DNA of 13,924 bases from Candidatus Jorgensenbacteria bacterium GWA1_54_12. GTDB lineage: Bacteria > Patescibacteriota > Minisyncoccia > UBA6257 > GWB1-50-10. How positions within the stretch are numbered: the first letter of the stretch is position 1; each line of letters starts with the position of its first letter. The stretch is from the NCBI GenBank assembly GCA_001779505.1, contig MFKH01000003.1, positions 11,746 through 25,669 of the forward strand. The letters run 5' to 3'. The notes under the pieces are model-generated. The model did no database searches and was not told the origin of the DNA. It worked only from the letters and a program-made list of their open reading frames with translations. Position numbers and translations under genes: made by a program. Of the stretch, positions 7,442 through 13,924 are shown piece after piece.

Positions 7442-8647
7442 CTAGAACTGCGTTGTCAATTGATAAATGGGAACGATGATAGCCAAAGCAATGGTTCCGA
7501 TAACGACGCCGATAAGCAAAAGCAAAACCGGCTCGGTGAACGAAACGAGGCGCTTGATGGAGTTGTCAACCTCGCGGATGTAAAACTCTCCCAAGGTTTC
7601 CAATATTTCCTCCACGTGCCCCGCCTTTTCCGAAATGGCAACGAGATTCGTCACGATTTTCGGAAAGAACGGTTCGCGGCGGAACGCCTCGCCCAACGTA
7701 AGCCCCTTGGAAACGCCCTCATGCGAGATACGCTTCAACGCTTCGCGCAGTTCAATGTTTCCGACCGCGTCCGCCGTAATGTCAATCGCGTCGGTGATTT
7801 GCAACCCCGCCTGAATGAGCGATGAGAGCGTGCTCGCAAATCGCTGGAGGGCGTATTTCTCTACGACCTCGCGGACAACCGGAATATTCGTAAAGAGGGA
7901 CCAGATGAACTTTTTGAAAAAGAGCGACCGTTTGTATGCCACAACGCCGCCTATGATTGCGGCAATGCCCGCGCCGACAAGCACAAACCATATCTTGCTC
8001 ACAAAAAGCCCTATCGTGAAAACGATTTTGGAGAAGAGCGGCGGCTCAAAGCCGCTTTCCAAGAAAACGTTCGCAATGCGCGGCAAGGCGAAGGTAACAA
8101 GAAAGATAAGGATGAAAACCGAAATAGTGAGAAGCATCGCCGGGTAAATAAGCGCGTTTTTTACCTGGTCTTTGACCTGCTTCTCTTTCGTGAGAGATAC
8201 GGCGATGTCTTCGCATACCTGCTGGAGATTGCCCGATACTTCTCCCGCCTTCACGAGATTGATGTGCACGGAGCTGAACGTGCGCGGATATTTTTCAAAT
8301 GCGGTATAAAATGGCGCGCCGCGCTCCAAATGCGCACGCACCTCCATGAGAAACGATCTCATCGCCGGCTTGTCAAACTCGTCAACCAGAATATTTATCG
8401 CCTGGAGAAGATTACTCCCCATGCGGAGCATGAGCGAGAGATACCGAAAAAGAAACACCTGGTCCTCAAGGTTGATGCTCCCTTTGAAAATCTCACGCCC
8501 GCCTTTTCCTTTTATCTCCGTTACCGAGAGTGGCTTCAGGTTCTCTGCCGCGAGGATTTTTAGAACCTCGGTGACGCTGTCGGCTTCAACGTTGTTCTCA
8601 ACCATCTCCCCTCTCGTGTCCGTTGCCGTGTAATGAAATCGAGGCAT
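7442..8647 (-). CDS. pilC: Type IV pilus / type II secretion platform protein PilC (GspF family)
   Basis: Inner-membrane platform protein that couples the PilB ATPase to pilin insertion. At 401 residues it has the normal family length. The N-terminal domain starts FHYTATDTRGEMVE, as in PilC/GspF. Two GspF cytoplasmic domains are seen: about 70-165 (FLFRYLSLMLRMGSNLLQAI, HINLVKAGEVSGNL) and about 270-370 (LQRFASTLSSLIQAGLQI, NLVAISEKAGHVEEIL). Three membrane segments lie near 165-190, 212-242 and 372-396, the last ending IIVPIYQLTTQF. It follows pilB by 18 nt. No Shine-Dalgarno is visible; a possible extended -10 lies 6 nt before ATG. Confidence 0.96.
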   Translation of the reverse strand: MPRFHYTATDTRGEMVENNVEADSVTEVLKILAAENLKPLSVTEIKGKGGREIFKGSINLEDQVFLFRYLSLMLRMGSNLLQAINILVDEFDKPAMRSFLMEVRAHLERGAPFYTAFEKYPRTFSSVHINLVKAGEVSGNLQQVCEDIAVSLTKEKQVKDQVKNALIYPAMLLTISVFILIFLVTFALPRIANVFLESGFEPPLFSKIVFTIGLFVSKIWFVLVGAGIAAIIGGVVAYKRSLFFKKFIWSLFTNIPVVREVVEKYALQRFASTLSSLIQAGLQITDAIDITADAVGNIELREALKRISHEGVSKGLTLGEAFRREPFFPKIVTNLVAISEKAGHVEEILETLGEFYIREVDNSIKRLVSFTEPVLLLLIGVVIGTIALAIIVPIYQLTTQF

Positions 8648-8653
8648 GTTTCA

Positions 8654-8662
8654 ATAGTACCA
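8654..8662 (-). promoter_or_regulatory. Candidate extended -10 directly before pilC
   Basis: Minus strand TGG then TACTAT, with 6 nt to the pilC ATG at 8647. Transcription from it would begin at the A of ATG, giving a leaderless mRNA. No -35 is evident. It could be a chance match in an 18-nt gap. Confidence 0.3.
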
Positions 8663-8665
8663 CTA

Positions 8666-10378
8666 TTATTCCCTCACGACCCTGAAAATTTCCTCAAGCG
8701 TCGTCAAACCCAATTCCGCCTTGCGCAAGCCGTCTTCAAACATGGTGACCATGCCTCCTTTTCGCGCCAGCCTGCGCAGGCCGTCTAAACTGAATCCGGG
8801 GTCAATGATGAATTTCCGAATCTCCTCGCTCATCGCCATTGCTTCAAAAAGAGCGACTCGTCCCTCATAGCCGGTGCCGTTGTCGGTATCGCATCCTTTC
8901 CCGCGATACAATCGCTTGGGAAGCTTGATTTCGTCAGGATCCATGCCGATTTCCCGTATCTGGTTCCGAATGCTCATAATTTCCTTTTCATCCGGCTCGT
9001 AGGACTCAATGCACCCCACGTGAATCCGCCGCACGAGGCGCTGTGAGAGAATGACGTTCAAAACCGCCGAAACGAGAAATGGCTTTACCTGCATGTCCAT
9101 AAGCCGCGGCACCGCCGTCGGCGAATCGTTGGTATGGAGGCTTGAAAGGACAAGATGCCCAGTCAATGCCGATTGAACGGCAATGCCCGCGGTGTCGGCA
9201 TCGCGAATCTCGCCGACCATCATGATATCGGGGTCCTGCCGCAAAATGCTCCGCAAGCCGCTTGCGAACGTGATGCCTGCGACGGGATTCACCTGCACCT
9301 GGTTTACGAATTTCATGTCGTATTCTATCGGGTCTTCGACGGTCACGATATTCACCTCCGGGCGATTCAGAACGTTCATGACTGAATATAAGGTTGTTGT
9401 TTTTCCCGAGCCCGTCGGTCCGCACACCAGGACCATTCCGTAGCTTTTACTAATGCCTTCGCGAAGCGCCGCTTTCGCATCGTCAAACATACCCAACTCT
9501 TCAAATGATAACGGCTTCTGTGCCGCGTCTAGCAAACGGAGTTCCGGCTTCTCGCCGTAGAACGTCGGGAGCACGGATACGCGTACGTCAACCTCGCGGT
9601 CGGCTACGGCGTACTTGAATCTGCCGTCTTGCGGGCGCGCGTGCTCGTCAATGCGAAGCCCCGACAAAATCTTGATGCGCGCCACAACCGCCGAATGCAC
9701 CGATTTGGGAAGCGAAATGATTTCGCGGAGCACGCCGTCAACCCTAAACCGCACGAGCACTTCGGTCTCCAGCACGTCAAAGTGTATGTCTGATGCGCGC
9801 GACGACAAACCGTAGCGAATGAGATTGTCTACAATGGCGACGATGGGCACTTCCTGCGCGGCTTCTTCCACGCCCCGCGCCTGAGAACGGAGCGACTCGC
9901 GAATCTGCTCCTCAATGATTTCTTTAAAGTCCTGCGTCTCTTTTGCCCCATACCGGCTGTAGCCGCGGTTCAGGTCGCGGTCTGTCGCCAGGTACGGGTG
10001 CACCGGCGCACCCAAGCGCAAGGCAAGAAAGTTGATGGTTTCTAAATCGGTCGGGTTTTCCATCGCGGCGTTATACGAGCCATCGGCGTTTTTGCCGAAG
10101 AGAATGACGCGCCGCGCGCGCGCGATGGCGTCGGGGATGAGCCGAAGCACGTTCTCATCCATGCTCACTTCCGTGAGACGGACCGACTCAACGTTCAGGG
10201 CCTTCCCCAAAACGCGGTAGAAATAATCTTCGCTCAATATCCCCCGCGAGATGAGTACGTCTATCGGGTTCTGGTCGCGGCGCGTGGCTTCCTCGGCCGC
10301 CGCGTCAAACGCTTCGGCACTGACGACGCCGGTTTGGAGAAGAATTTGTTTCAAGCGTTCTGGAGGGAGAGAAATCAT
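8666..10378 (-). CDS. pilB: Type IV pilus assembly ATPase PilB (GspE family)
   Basis: Cytoplasmic hexameric ATPase driving pilus extension. 570 residues from ATG 10378. An N-terminal MshEN/T2SSE_N-type domain (about 1-145: LLQTGVVSAEAFDAA, PIDVLISRGILSEDY) is followed by the core: SRASDIHFD near 193, GPTGSGKTTT Walker A at 320-329, DPDIMMVGEIRD Walker B region at 382-393, and TGHLVLSSLHTND His box at 406-417. The usual tetracysteine zinc site is altered: positions that are normally CxxC and CxxC read H453-x-x-C456 and C496-x-x-D499. A longer frame starts at 10423, but ATG 10378 makes a 4-nt ATGA overlap with the upstream gene and begins MISLPPERLKQIL, as in family members, so it is preferred. 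Neighbours pilC and prepilins fit. PilT is absent, so this is the extension motor. Confidence 0.96.
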   Translation of the reverse strand: MISLPPERLKQILLQTGVVSAEAFDAAAEEATRRDQNPIDVLISRGILSEDYFYRVLGKALNVESVRLTEVSMDENVLRLIPDAIARARRVILFGKNADGSYNAAMENPTDLETINFLALRLGAPVHPYLATDRDLNRGYSRYGAKETQDFKEIIEEQIRESLRSQARGVEEAAQEVPIVAIVDNLIRYGLSSRASDIHFDVLETEVLVRFRVDGVLREIISLPKSVHSAVVARIKILSGLRIDEHARPQDGRFKYAVADREVDVRVSVLPTFYGEKPELRLLDAAQKPLSFEELGMFDDAKAALREGISKSYGMVLVCGPTGSGKTTTLYSVMNVLNRPEVNIVTVEDPIEYDMKFVNQVQVNPVAGITFASGLRSILRQDPDIMMVGEIRDADTAGIAVQSALTGHLVLSSLHTNDSPTAVPRLMDMQVKPFLVSAVLNVILSQRLVRRIHVGCIESYEPDEKEIMSIRNQIREIGMDPDEIKLPKRLYRGKGCDTDNGTGYEGRVALFEAMAMSEEIRKFIIDPGFSLDGLRRLARKGGMVTMFEDGLRKAELGLTTLEEIFRVVRE

Positions 10379-10929
10379 AGCAAGCTTTCCACCAGTATAA
10401 CACCCAGAGCAAGAGGCAGCCACAAATAATACAGGGAGAAACGGTAATCCTTAACCCGTAATCGGTAACTGGTAACGAGGAGGGCTGTTACGAGGAGCGC
10501 GCCGATGTACCACAGCCATGCATACGGCGCGGAAGGATTCCCGAGAAGAAACACCGCAAGCGCCGCGAGATACGGTTCTTCTTTTTCAAAGAATCGCTCT
10601 TCGTGCCGGCGATTCGCCCACATCATGACGGCGGCAAGCGCAAGCGCCGCAGTGAGCGAAACGACGTATGACACCCCCGACCGCGCAAACACGTACGAGA
10701 TGACGTACGACATGCTCCGATGCGGCGGGACGAGATACACTGCCGGCGGACCGGCCTCGCTCCACGCCATGTACTGCGCCGCTATGAGGTACAAAACAGA
10801 CGCGGCGACGATGAAAACCGCCGCCGCACAAAACGCTTTCAATATCCGTTCCCGACCTCGCTCTTTGGGGAAGACACATTGCACGAGAAGCCCCAAAGCA
10901 AGCGCGCCAATGGTGAACGCAAAAGGCAT
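10375..10929 (-). CDS. Polytopic membrane protein of unknown function
   Basis: 184 residues with five or six probable membrane segments, near 2-20, 31-53, 85-104, 118-130, 134-153 and 164-183. Basic or charged loops lie between them (PKERGRERILK, NRRHEERFFEKEEPY, RLRVKDYR). There are no catalytic motifs; it lacks the paired Asp of prepilin peptidase. Residues 152-157 (VTSYRL) are encoded by the heptamer repeat also found in tpiA. The gene begins directly at the pilin stop (TAA at 10932-10930, ATG at 10929-10927) and ends in an ATGA overlap with pilB, so it is embedded in the pilus operon and may be a pilus-specific membrane factor. I do not recognise the family. Confidence 0.8.
   Translation of the reverse strand: MPFAFTIGALALGLLVQCVFPKERGRERILKAFCAAAVFIVAASVLYLIAAQYMAWSEAGPPAVYLVPPHRSMSYVISYVFARSGVSYVVSLTAALALAAVMMWANRRHEERFFEKEEPYLAALAVFLLGNPSAPYAWLWYIGALLVTALLVTSYRLRVKDYRFSLYYLWLPLALGVILVESLL
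10443..10477. repeat. Heptamer repeat (copy 2) inside the polytopic membrane protein gene
   Basis: Five consecutive heptamers on the plus strand: ggtaatc, cttaacc, cgtaatc, ggtaact, ggtaacg. Positions 10458-10476 are identical to 1863-1881 in tpiA. On the minus strand it encodes VTSYRLRVKDY in a loop between two membrane helices, in the same reading frame as in TpiA. Confidence 0.8.
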
Positions 10930-11511
10930 TTAGAGGTCAAGCCCCGGATCGTTTCCTACCTCGTAGAGATTCTCGTCGTCGCCGCCGTCATCGCTCTCCA
11001 CGTCGCTCCCGCCTCCGTTTATATACCGCGTGCTCTCCATTGCGGCGTTCAATTCATAATACGTGCCGTTACAGGCGTAGGAATAAAAGCACGCCTCGTT
11101 GCCTTCACCGCAATTCGTGCTGGTGTTATTCGGATCCATGGGGAGCCGAGCCAAGGGAGAGCCGCTTGATATCTGCGCAAAGTCAACTTTCACCCAGCCG
11201 CTTCCGTCCACGACCGTTGAGGTTGTCACGGAGCACCCCGCCGTGGCGCGGCCGGTTGTGCCCGATGTGCACCACTCGGAGAGGGACGAACAGGCGGTGC
11301 CGTCTGCCCCGCCTATCCCTGGGCTTGCCACATCGGCAAGATACAGTGCAACCGCGCTTTGCAATGCCGAGAGGTCGGAGAGCCGTGTCGCATCCCGCCC
11401 CTGCTTCACGAGTTCCGCCGGGTTCAGGATTAAGGTCACCGTCACCGCTAGGACGGCAATAATCGCAACGACGACCAATAGTTCAATAAGCGTAAATCCT
11501 TTTTTGGACAT
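10930..11511 (-). CDS. Type IV prepilin (probable major pilin, PilA/GspG-like)
   Basis: 193 residues with a textbook type III signal, MSKKG then FTLIELLVVVAIIAVLA: short basic leader, Gly at -1, Phe at +1, Glu at +5, and a long hydrophobic helix. The helix continues with NPAELVKQGRDATRLSDLSALQ, typical of GspG-like pilins of this group. The globular part holds seven Cys (including CSSLSEWC and CGEGNEAC), giving possible disulfides, and ends with a strongly acidic tail (DVESDDGGDDENLYE) that could bind calcium or be solvent-exposed. It is the first structural gene after the response regulator, 7 nt downstream, as expected for an abundant pilin. No Shine-Dalgarno before ATG (AATTAAACCTGCC). Processing needs a PilD peptidase, which is not in the window. 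Confidence 0.93.
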   Translation of the reverse strand: MSKKGFTLIELLVVVAIIAVLAVTVTLILNPAELVKQGRDATRLSDLSALQSAVALYLADVASPGIGGADGTACSSLSEWCTSGTTGRATAGCSVTTSTVVDGSGWVKVDFAQISSGSPLARLPMDPNNTSTNCGEGNEACFYSYACNGTYYELNAAMESTRYINGGGSDVESDDGGDDENLYEVGNDPGLDL

Positions 11512-11518
11512 GGCAGGT

Positions 11519-11911
11519 TTAATTTTGATTTAAATACGACTTCACTTGTGCGATAAGGTCTTCTATTGAAATGCGCGCCTTGACGAAGTAGCCGACGGCG
11601 CCAAGCTTCTTTCCTTTTTCAATGTCGGTTTCCTGGCCAAGGTTCGAGGTAATCACAATGGGGATTGAGGGAATCTGCGGGTCTTCGCGGAGCCGCTCCA
11701 TAAACTCAAAGCCTGACATCTTCGGCAGAATAATATCCAAAAGGATGAGGTTCGGCACTTCCTTTTTCAAAAGCGCCAGGGCCTCTTCGCCGTCTCCCGT
11801 GCGCAGGACGGCATACCCTTCCTTCTCCAAACGCTGTTTTAAGAGCGCCGAGAGAAGCGGCTCGTCTTCAACCAAAAGTATCACCTGCATTCCCTTTTCC
11901 GCTTCTTCCAT
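11519..11911 (-). CDS. Single-domain response regulator (CheY/PilG-like receiver)
   Basis: Stand-alone receiver domain of 130 residues with no output domain. Conserved residues are present: acidic pair E15-D16 (VILLVEDE), phospho-acceptor D59 (LILLDIILPKMSG), T88 (IVITSN) and K111 (YFVKARIS). I chose ATG 11911 (MEEAEKGMQV); the frame also opens at 11938, but that ATG lies upstream of the likely transcription start, and a Met at residue 8 is another option. GAGG sits 4 nt before the chosen ATG, the best Shine-Dalgarno-like site in the window. Located between 16S and the pilin gene, it is probably the lead gene of the pilus operon and may act like PilG/PilH on pilus activity. The cognate kinase is not visible. 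Confidence 0.93.
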   Translation of the reverse strand: MEEAEKGMQVILLVEDEPLLSALLKQRLEKEGYAVLRTGDGEEALALLKKEVPNLILLDIILPKMSGFEFMERLREDPQIPSIPIVITSNLGQETDIEKGKKLGAVGYFVKARISIEDLIAQVKSYLNQN

Positions 11912-11924
11912 ATTGCCTCTGTTT

Positions 11925-11933
11925 ATTATAGCA
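11925..11933 (-). promoter_or_regulatory. Extended -10 promoter of response regulator / pilus operon
   Basis: Minus strand TGC then TATAAT, a perfect -10 with extended TGn. No good -35 at 16-18 nt spacing. The -10 ends 13 nt before ATG 11911, so the 5' leader would be only about 5-7 nt. It lies directly after the 3' arm of the 16S processing stem. Confidence 0.6.
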
Positions 11934-11937
11934 CACA

Positions 11938-11964
11938 TTGAAATCTTTTTAGCTGCTCCGAGAA
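11938..11964 (-). other. 16S trailer arm of pre-rRNA processing stem
   Basis: 27 nt forming an inverted repeat with 13634-13660, identical in 26 of 27 positions. In RNA the single difference is a G-U pair, so the arms can pair fully across the whole 16S gene. This is the expected architecture of an RNase III-type precursor stem. Confidence 0.85.
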
Positions 11965-11985
11965 AGCCGTGCAGTACAATCCTCG

Positions 11986-12015
11986 CTCGGAGACGCGCTC
12001 GAGCGCGTCTCCGAG
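11986..12015. repeat. Perfect 30-bp palindrome in the 16S trailer
   Basis: The half-site CTCGGAGACGCGCTC is followed immediately by its exact reverse complement. In RNA it gives a 13-bp GC-rich hairpin with a UCGA loop. No T-run follows on either strand, so it is not a typical intrinsic terminator. It lies between the 16S 3' end and the trailer arm; it may be a processing signal or an interspersed palindromic repeat. Confidence 0.8.
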
Positions 12016-12042
12016 ACGGGGACTCAAAAACTCTGAACGGCA

Positions 12043-12065
12043 GTCGCTGCTTAGGGCCGAGCGAC
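12043..12065 (-). other. Short hairpin in 16S trailer
   Basis: GTCGCT at 12043-12048 pairs with AGCGAC at 12060-12065 (loop 11 nt). On the minus strand a run of five T follows only about 13 nt later (12030-12026), so a weak terminator is possible but not convincing. Confidence 0.35.
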
Positions 12066-12066
12066 C

Positions 12067-12093
12067 GATACCCATCTCCGTAGAGGAGATATC
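12067..12093 (-). other. Hairpin containing the displaced CUCCUC after 16S
   Basis: ATCTCC (12074-12079) and GGAGAT (12085-12090) form a 6-bp stem with a 5-nt loop; GAT and ATC at 12067-12069 and 12091-12093 can extend it past a small internal loop. On the transcribed strand the stem and loop carry CTCCTC, the only anti-Shine-Dalgarno-like string near the 16S 3' end. Confidence 0.5.
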
Positions 12094-12112
12094 GACTTCT
12101 TTTTTTGTCGTG

Positions 12113-13630
<1,518 letters not shown>

Positions 13631-13633
13631 AAG

Positions 13634-13660
13634 TTCTCGGAACAGCTAAAAAGATTTCAA
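13634..13660 (-). other. 16S leader arm of pre-rRNA processing stem
   Basis: 27-nt partner of 11938-11964 (26/27 identical as inverted repeat, the difference tolerated as G-U). The arm begins only about 3 nt before the estimated mature 5' end, much closer than in E. coli. Confidence 0.85.
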
Positions 13661-13668
13661 CACAAAGC

Positions 13669-13688
13669 GTAACGACTTCCGCCGTTAC
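13669..13688 (-). other. Leader hairpin upstream of 16S
   Basis: GTAACG and CGTTAC form a 6-bp stem with an 8-nt loop between the 16S promoter and the processing stem. It could be a leader/antitermination structure; no clear boxA was found. Around it, 13661-13748 is otherwise untranslated leader. Confidence 0.4.
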
Positions 13689-13748
13689 TTCTTCTTGACA
13701 TGTCTACCTATTCATCTGTCAAAGGGCACTCTTTCATGCGTGGGAGTC

Positions 13749-13777
13749 AGTATACCTGCCGCTTGCACATTCCGCAA
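13749..13777 (-). promoter_or_regulatory. 16S rRNA promoter
   Basis: Minus strand -35 TTGCGG (13777-13772), 17-nt spacer, -10 TATACT (13754-13749). Spacing is optimal; the -35 is imperfect. Transcription would start about 110 nt upstream of the mature 16S 5' end. Confidence 0.65.
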
Positions 13778-13791
13778 GTCCCCCGTATATT
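13763..13791 (+). promoter_or_regulatory. Divergent promoter for the plus-strand gene at 13801
   Basis: Plus strand -35 TTGCAC (13763-13768), 17-nt spacer, -10 TATATT (13786-13791). The -10 ends 9 nt before ATG 13801, so the transcript would have a leader of roughly 0-3 nt. Its -35 lies 3 nt from the -35 of the 16S promoter on the other strand. Confidence 0.6.
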
Positions 13792-13800
13792 AAGAAAAAT

Positions 13801-13924
13801 ATGCCTCTCTTAAAGACCATTTTGTTCCTCCTCATCCTCGGACTTTTGGGCGTCGGACTCTACAATCTTCGGAAAGAAAATCTTGCCCTTGAGCACGGCA
13901 TTGAAGAACTCACCGCTTCTCTTT
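13801..13924 (+). CDS. Membrane-anchored coiled-coil protein, N-terminal fragment
   Basis: The first 41 codons are visible and run off the window. MPLLKTILFLLILGLLGVGLY is a membrane anchor or signal, followed by a charged, heptad-like helix (NLRKENLALEHGIEELTASL), the layout of FtsL/FtsB/DivIC-like or other bitopic coiled-coil proteins. The start is fixed by a promoter whose -10 ends 9 nt upstream; there is no room for a Shine-Dalgarno after the predicted transcription start. Too little is visible to name the function. Confidence 0.65.
   Translation, partial: MPLLKTILFLLILGLLGVGLYNLRKENLALEHGIEELTASL

Noticed and set aside
8666..10423. 585-aa start (ATG 10423) for PilB
   Set aside because: The first 15 residues are Cys/Gly-rich and unlike the family; ATG 10378 forms an ATGA overlap with the upstream stop.
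1..11911. TGA recoded as glycine (genetic code 25)
   Set aside because: TGA acts as a stop in ATGA overlaps at 4808-4811 and 10375-10378, and the proteins have normal family lengths under the standard bacterial code.
12026..12065. Intrinsic terminator after 16S (hairpin 12043-12065 plus T5)
   Set aside because: The T-run begins about 13 nt after the stem and is only five long, so it does not fit a standard rho-independent terminator; kept only as a hairpin.

Overview
The window looks like a chromosomal piece of a Patescibacteria / Candidate Phyla Radiation bacterium, most likely Parcubacteria-like. The evidence is a divergent 16S rRNA with several mismatches at universal primer sites, tightly packed overlapping genes on one strand, LamG-bearing pilin-like proteins, and a HerA/VirD4-type ATPase beside a type IV pilus cluster. 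TGA is used as an ordinary stop codon, which argues against the recoded lineages Absconditabacteria and Gracilibacteria. Base composition is moderately GC-rich. No database search was possible, so the lineage is inference.

Layout, read along the minus strand from right to left. The 16S rRNA gene (about 13630 to 12113) has a 17-bp-spaced promoter upstream. Near-perfect 27-nt inverted repeats flank it and should form the precursor processing stem. A response regulator with its own extended -10 promoter follows directly, then a type IV pilus cluster: major-type prepilin, small polytopic membrane protein, PilB, PilC, and two tandem prepilin-like proteins that each carry a LamG (concanavalin A-like) domain. 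Next come a 67-residue unknown protein, a large HerA/VirD4/TraG-type ATPase, triosephosphate isomerase, a membrane-anchored protein with a Cys-rich motif, and RodA, which is cut by the window edge. No 23S, 5S or tRNA gene follows 16S within the roughly 12 kb downstream. On the plus strand, only the first 41 codons of a membrane/coiled-coil protein are visible, at the right edge, divergent from 16S.

The pilus genes make a coherent set: PilB extends the pilus at the PilC platform from prepilins, the LamG proteins are candidate minor or tip adhesins, and the response regulator may tune the system. PilT, PilD and PilMNOQ are not in this window.

The most unusual signal concerns translation initiation. 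After helix 45, the 16S 3' tail lacks the canonical anti-Shine-Dalgarno CCUCC. A CUCCUC occurs only about 38 nt further on, inside a hairpin. In agreement, most genes here have no convincing Shine-Dalgarno sequence, and several have a -10 box only 6-13 nt upstream of ATG, which predicts leaderless or nearly leaderless mRNAs. A second oddity is a heptamer repeat (consensus nGTAAyy on the plus strand) inside two unrelated genes, read in the same frame as VTSYRL in both.
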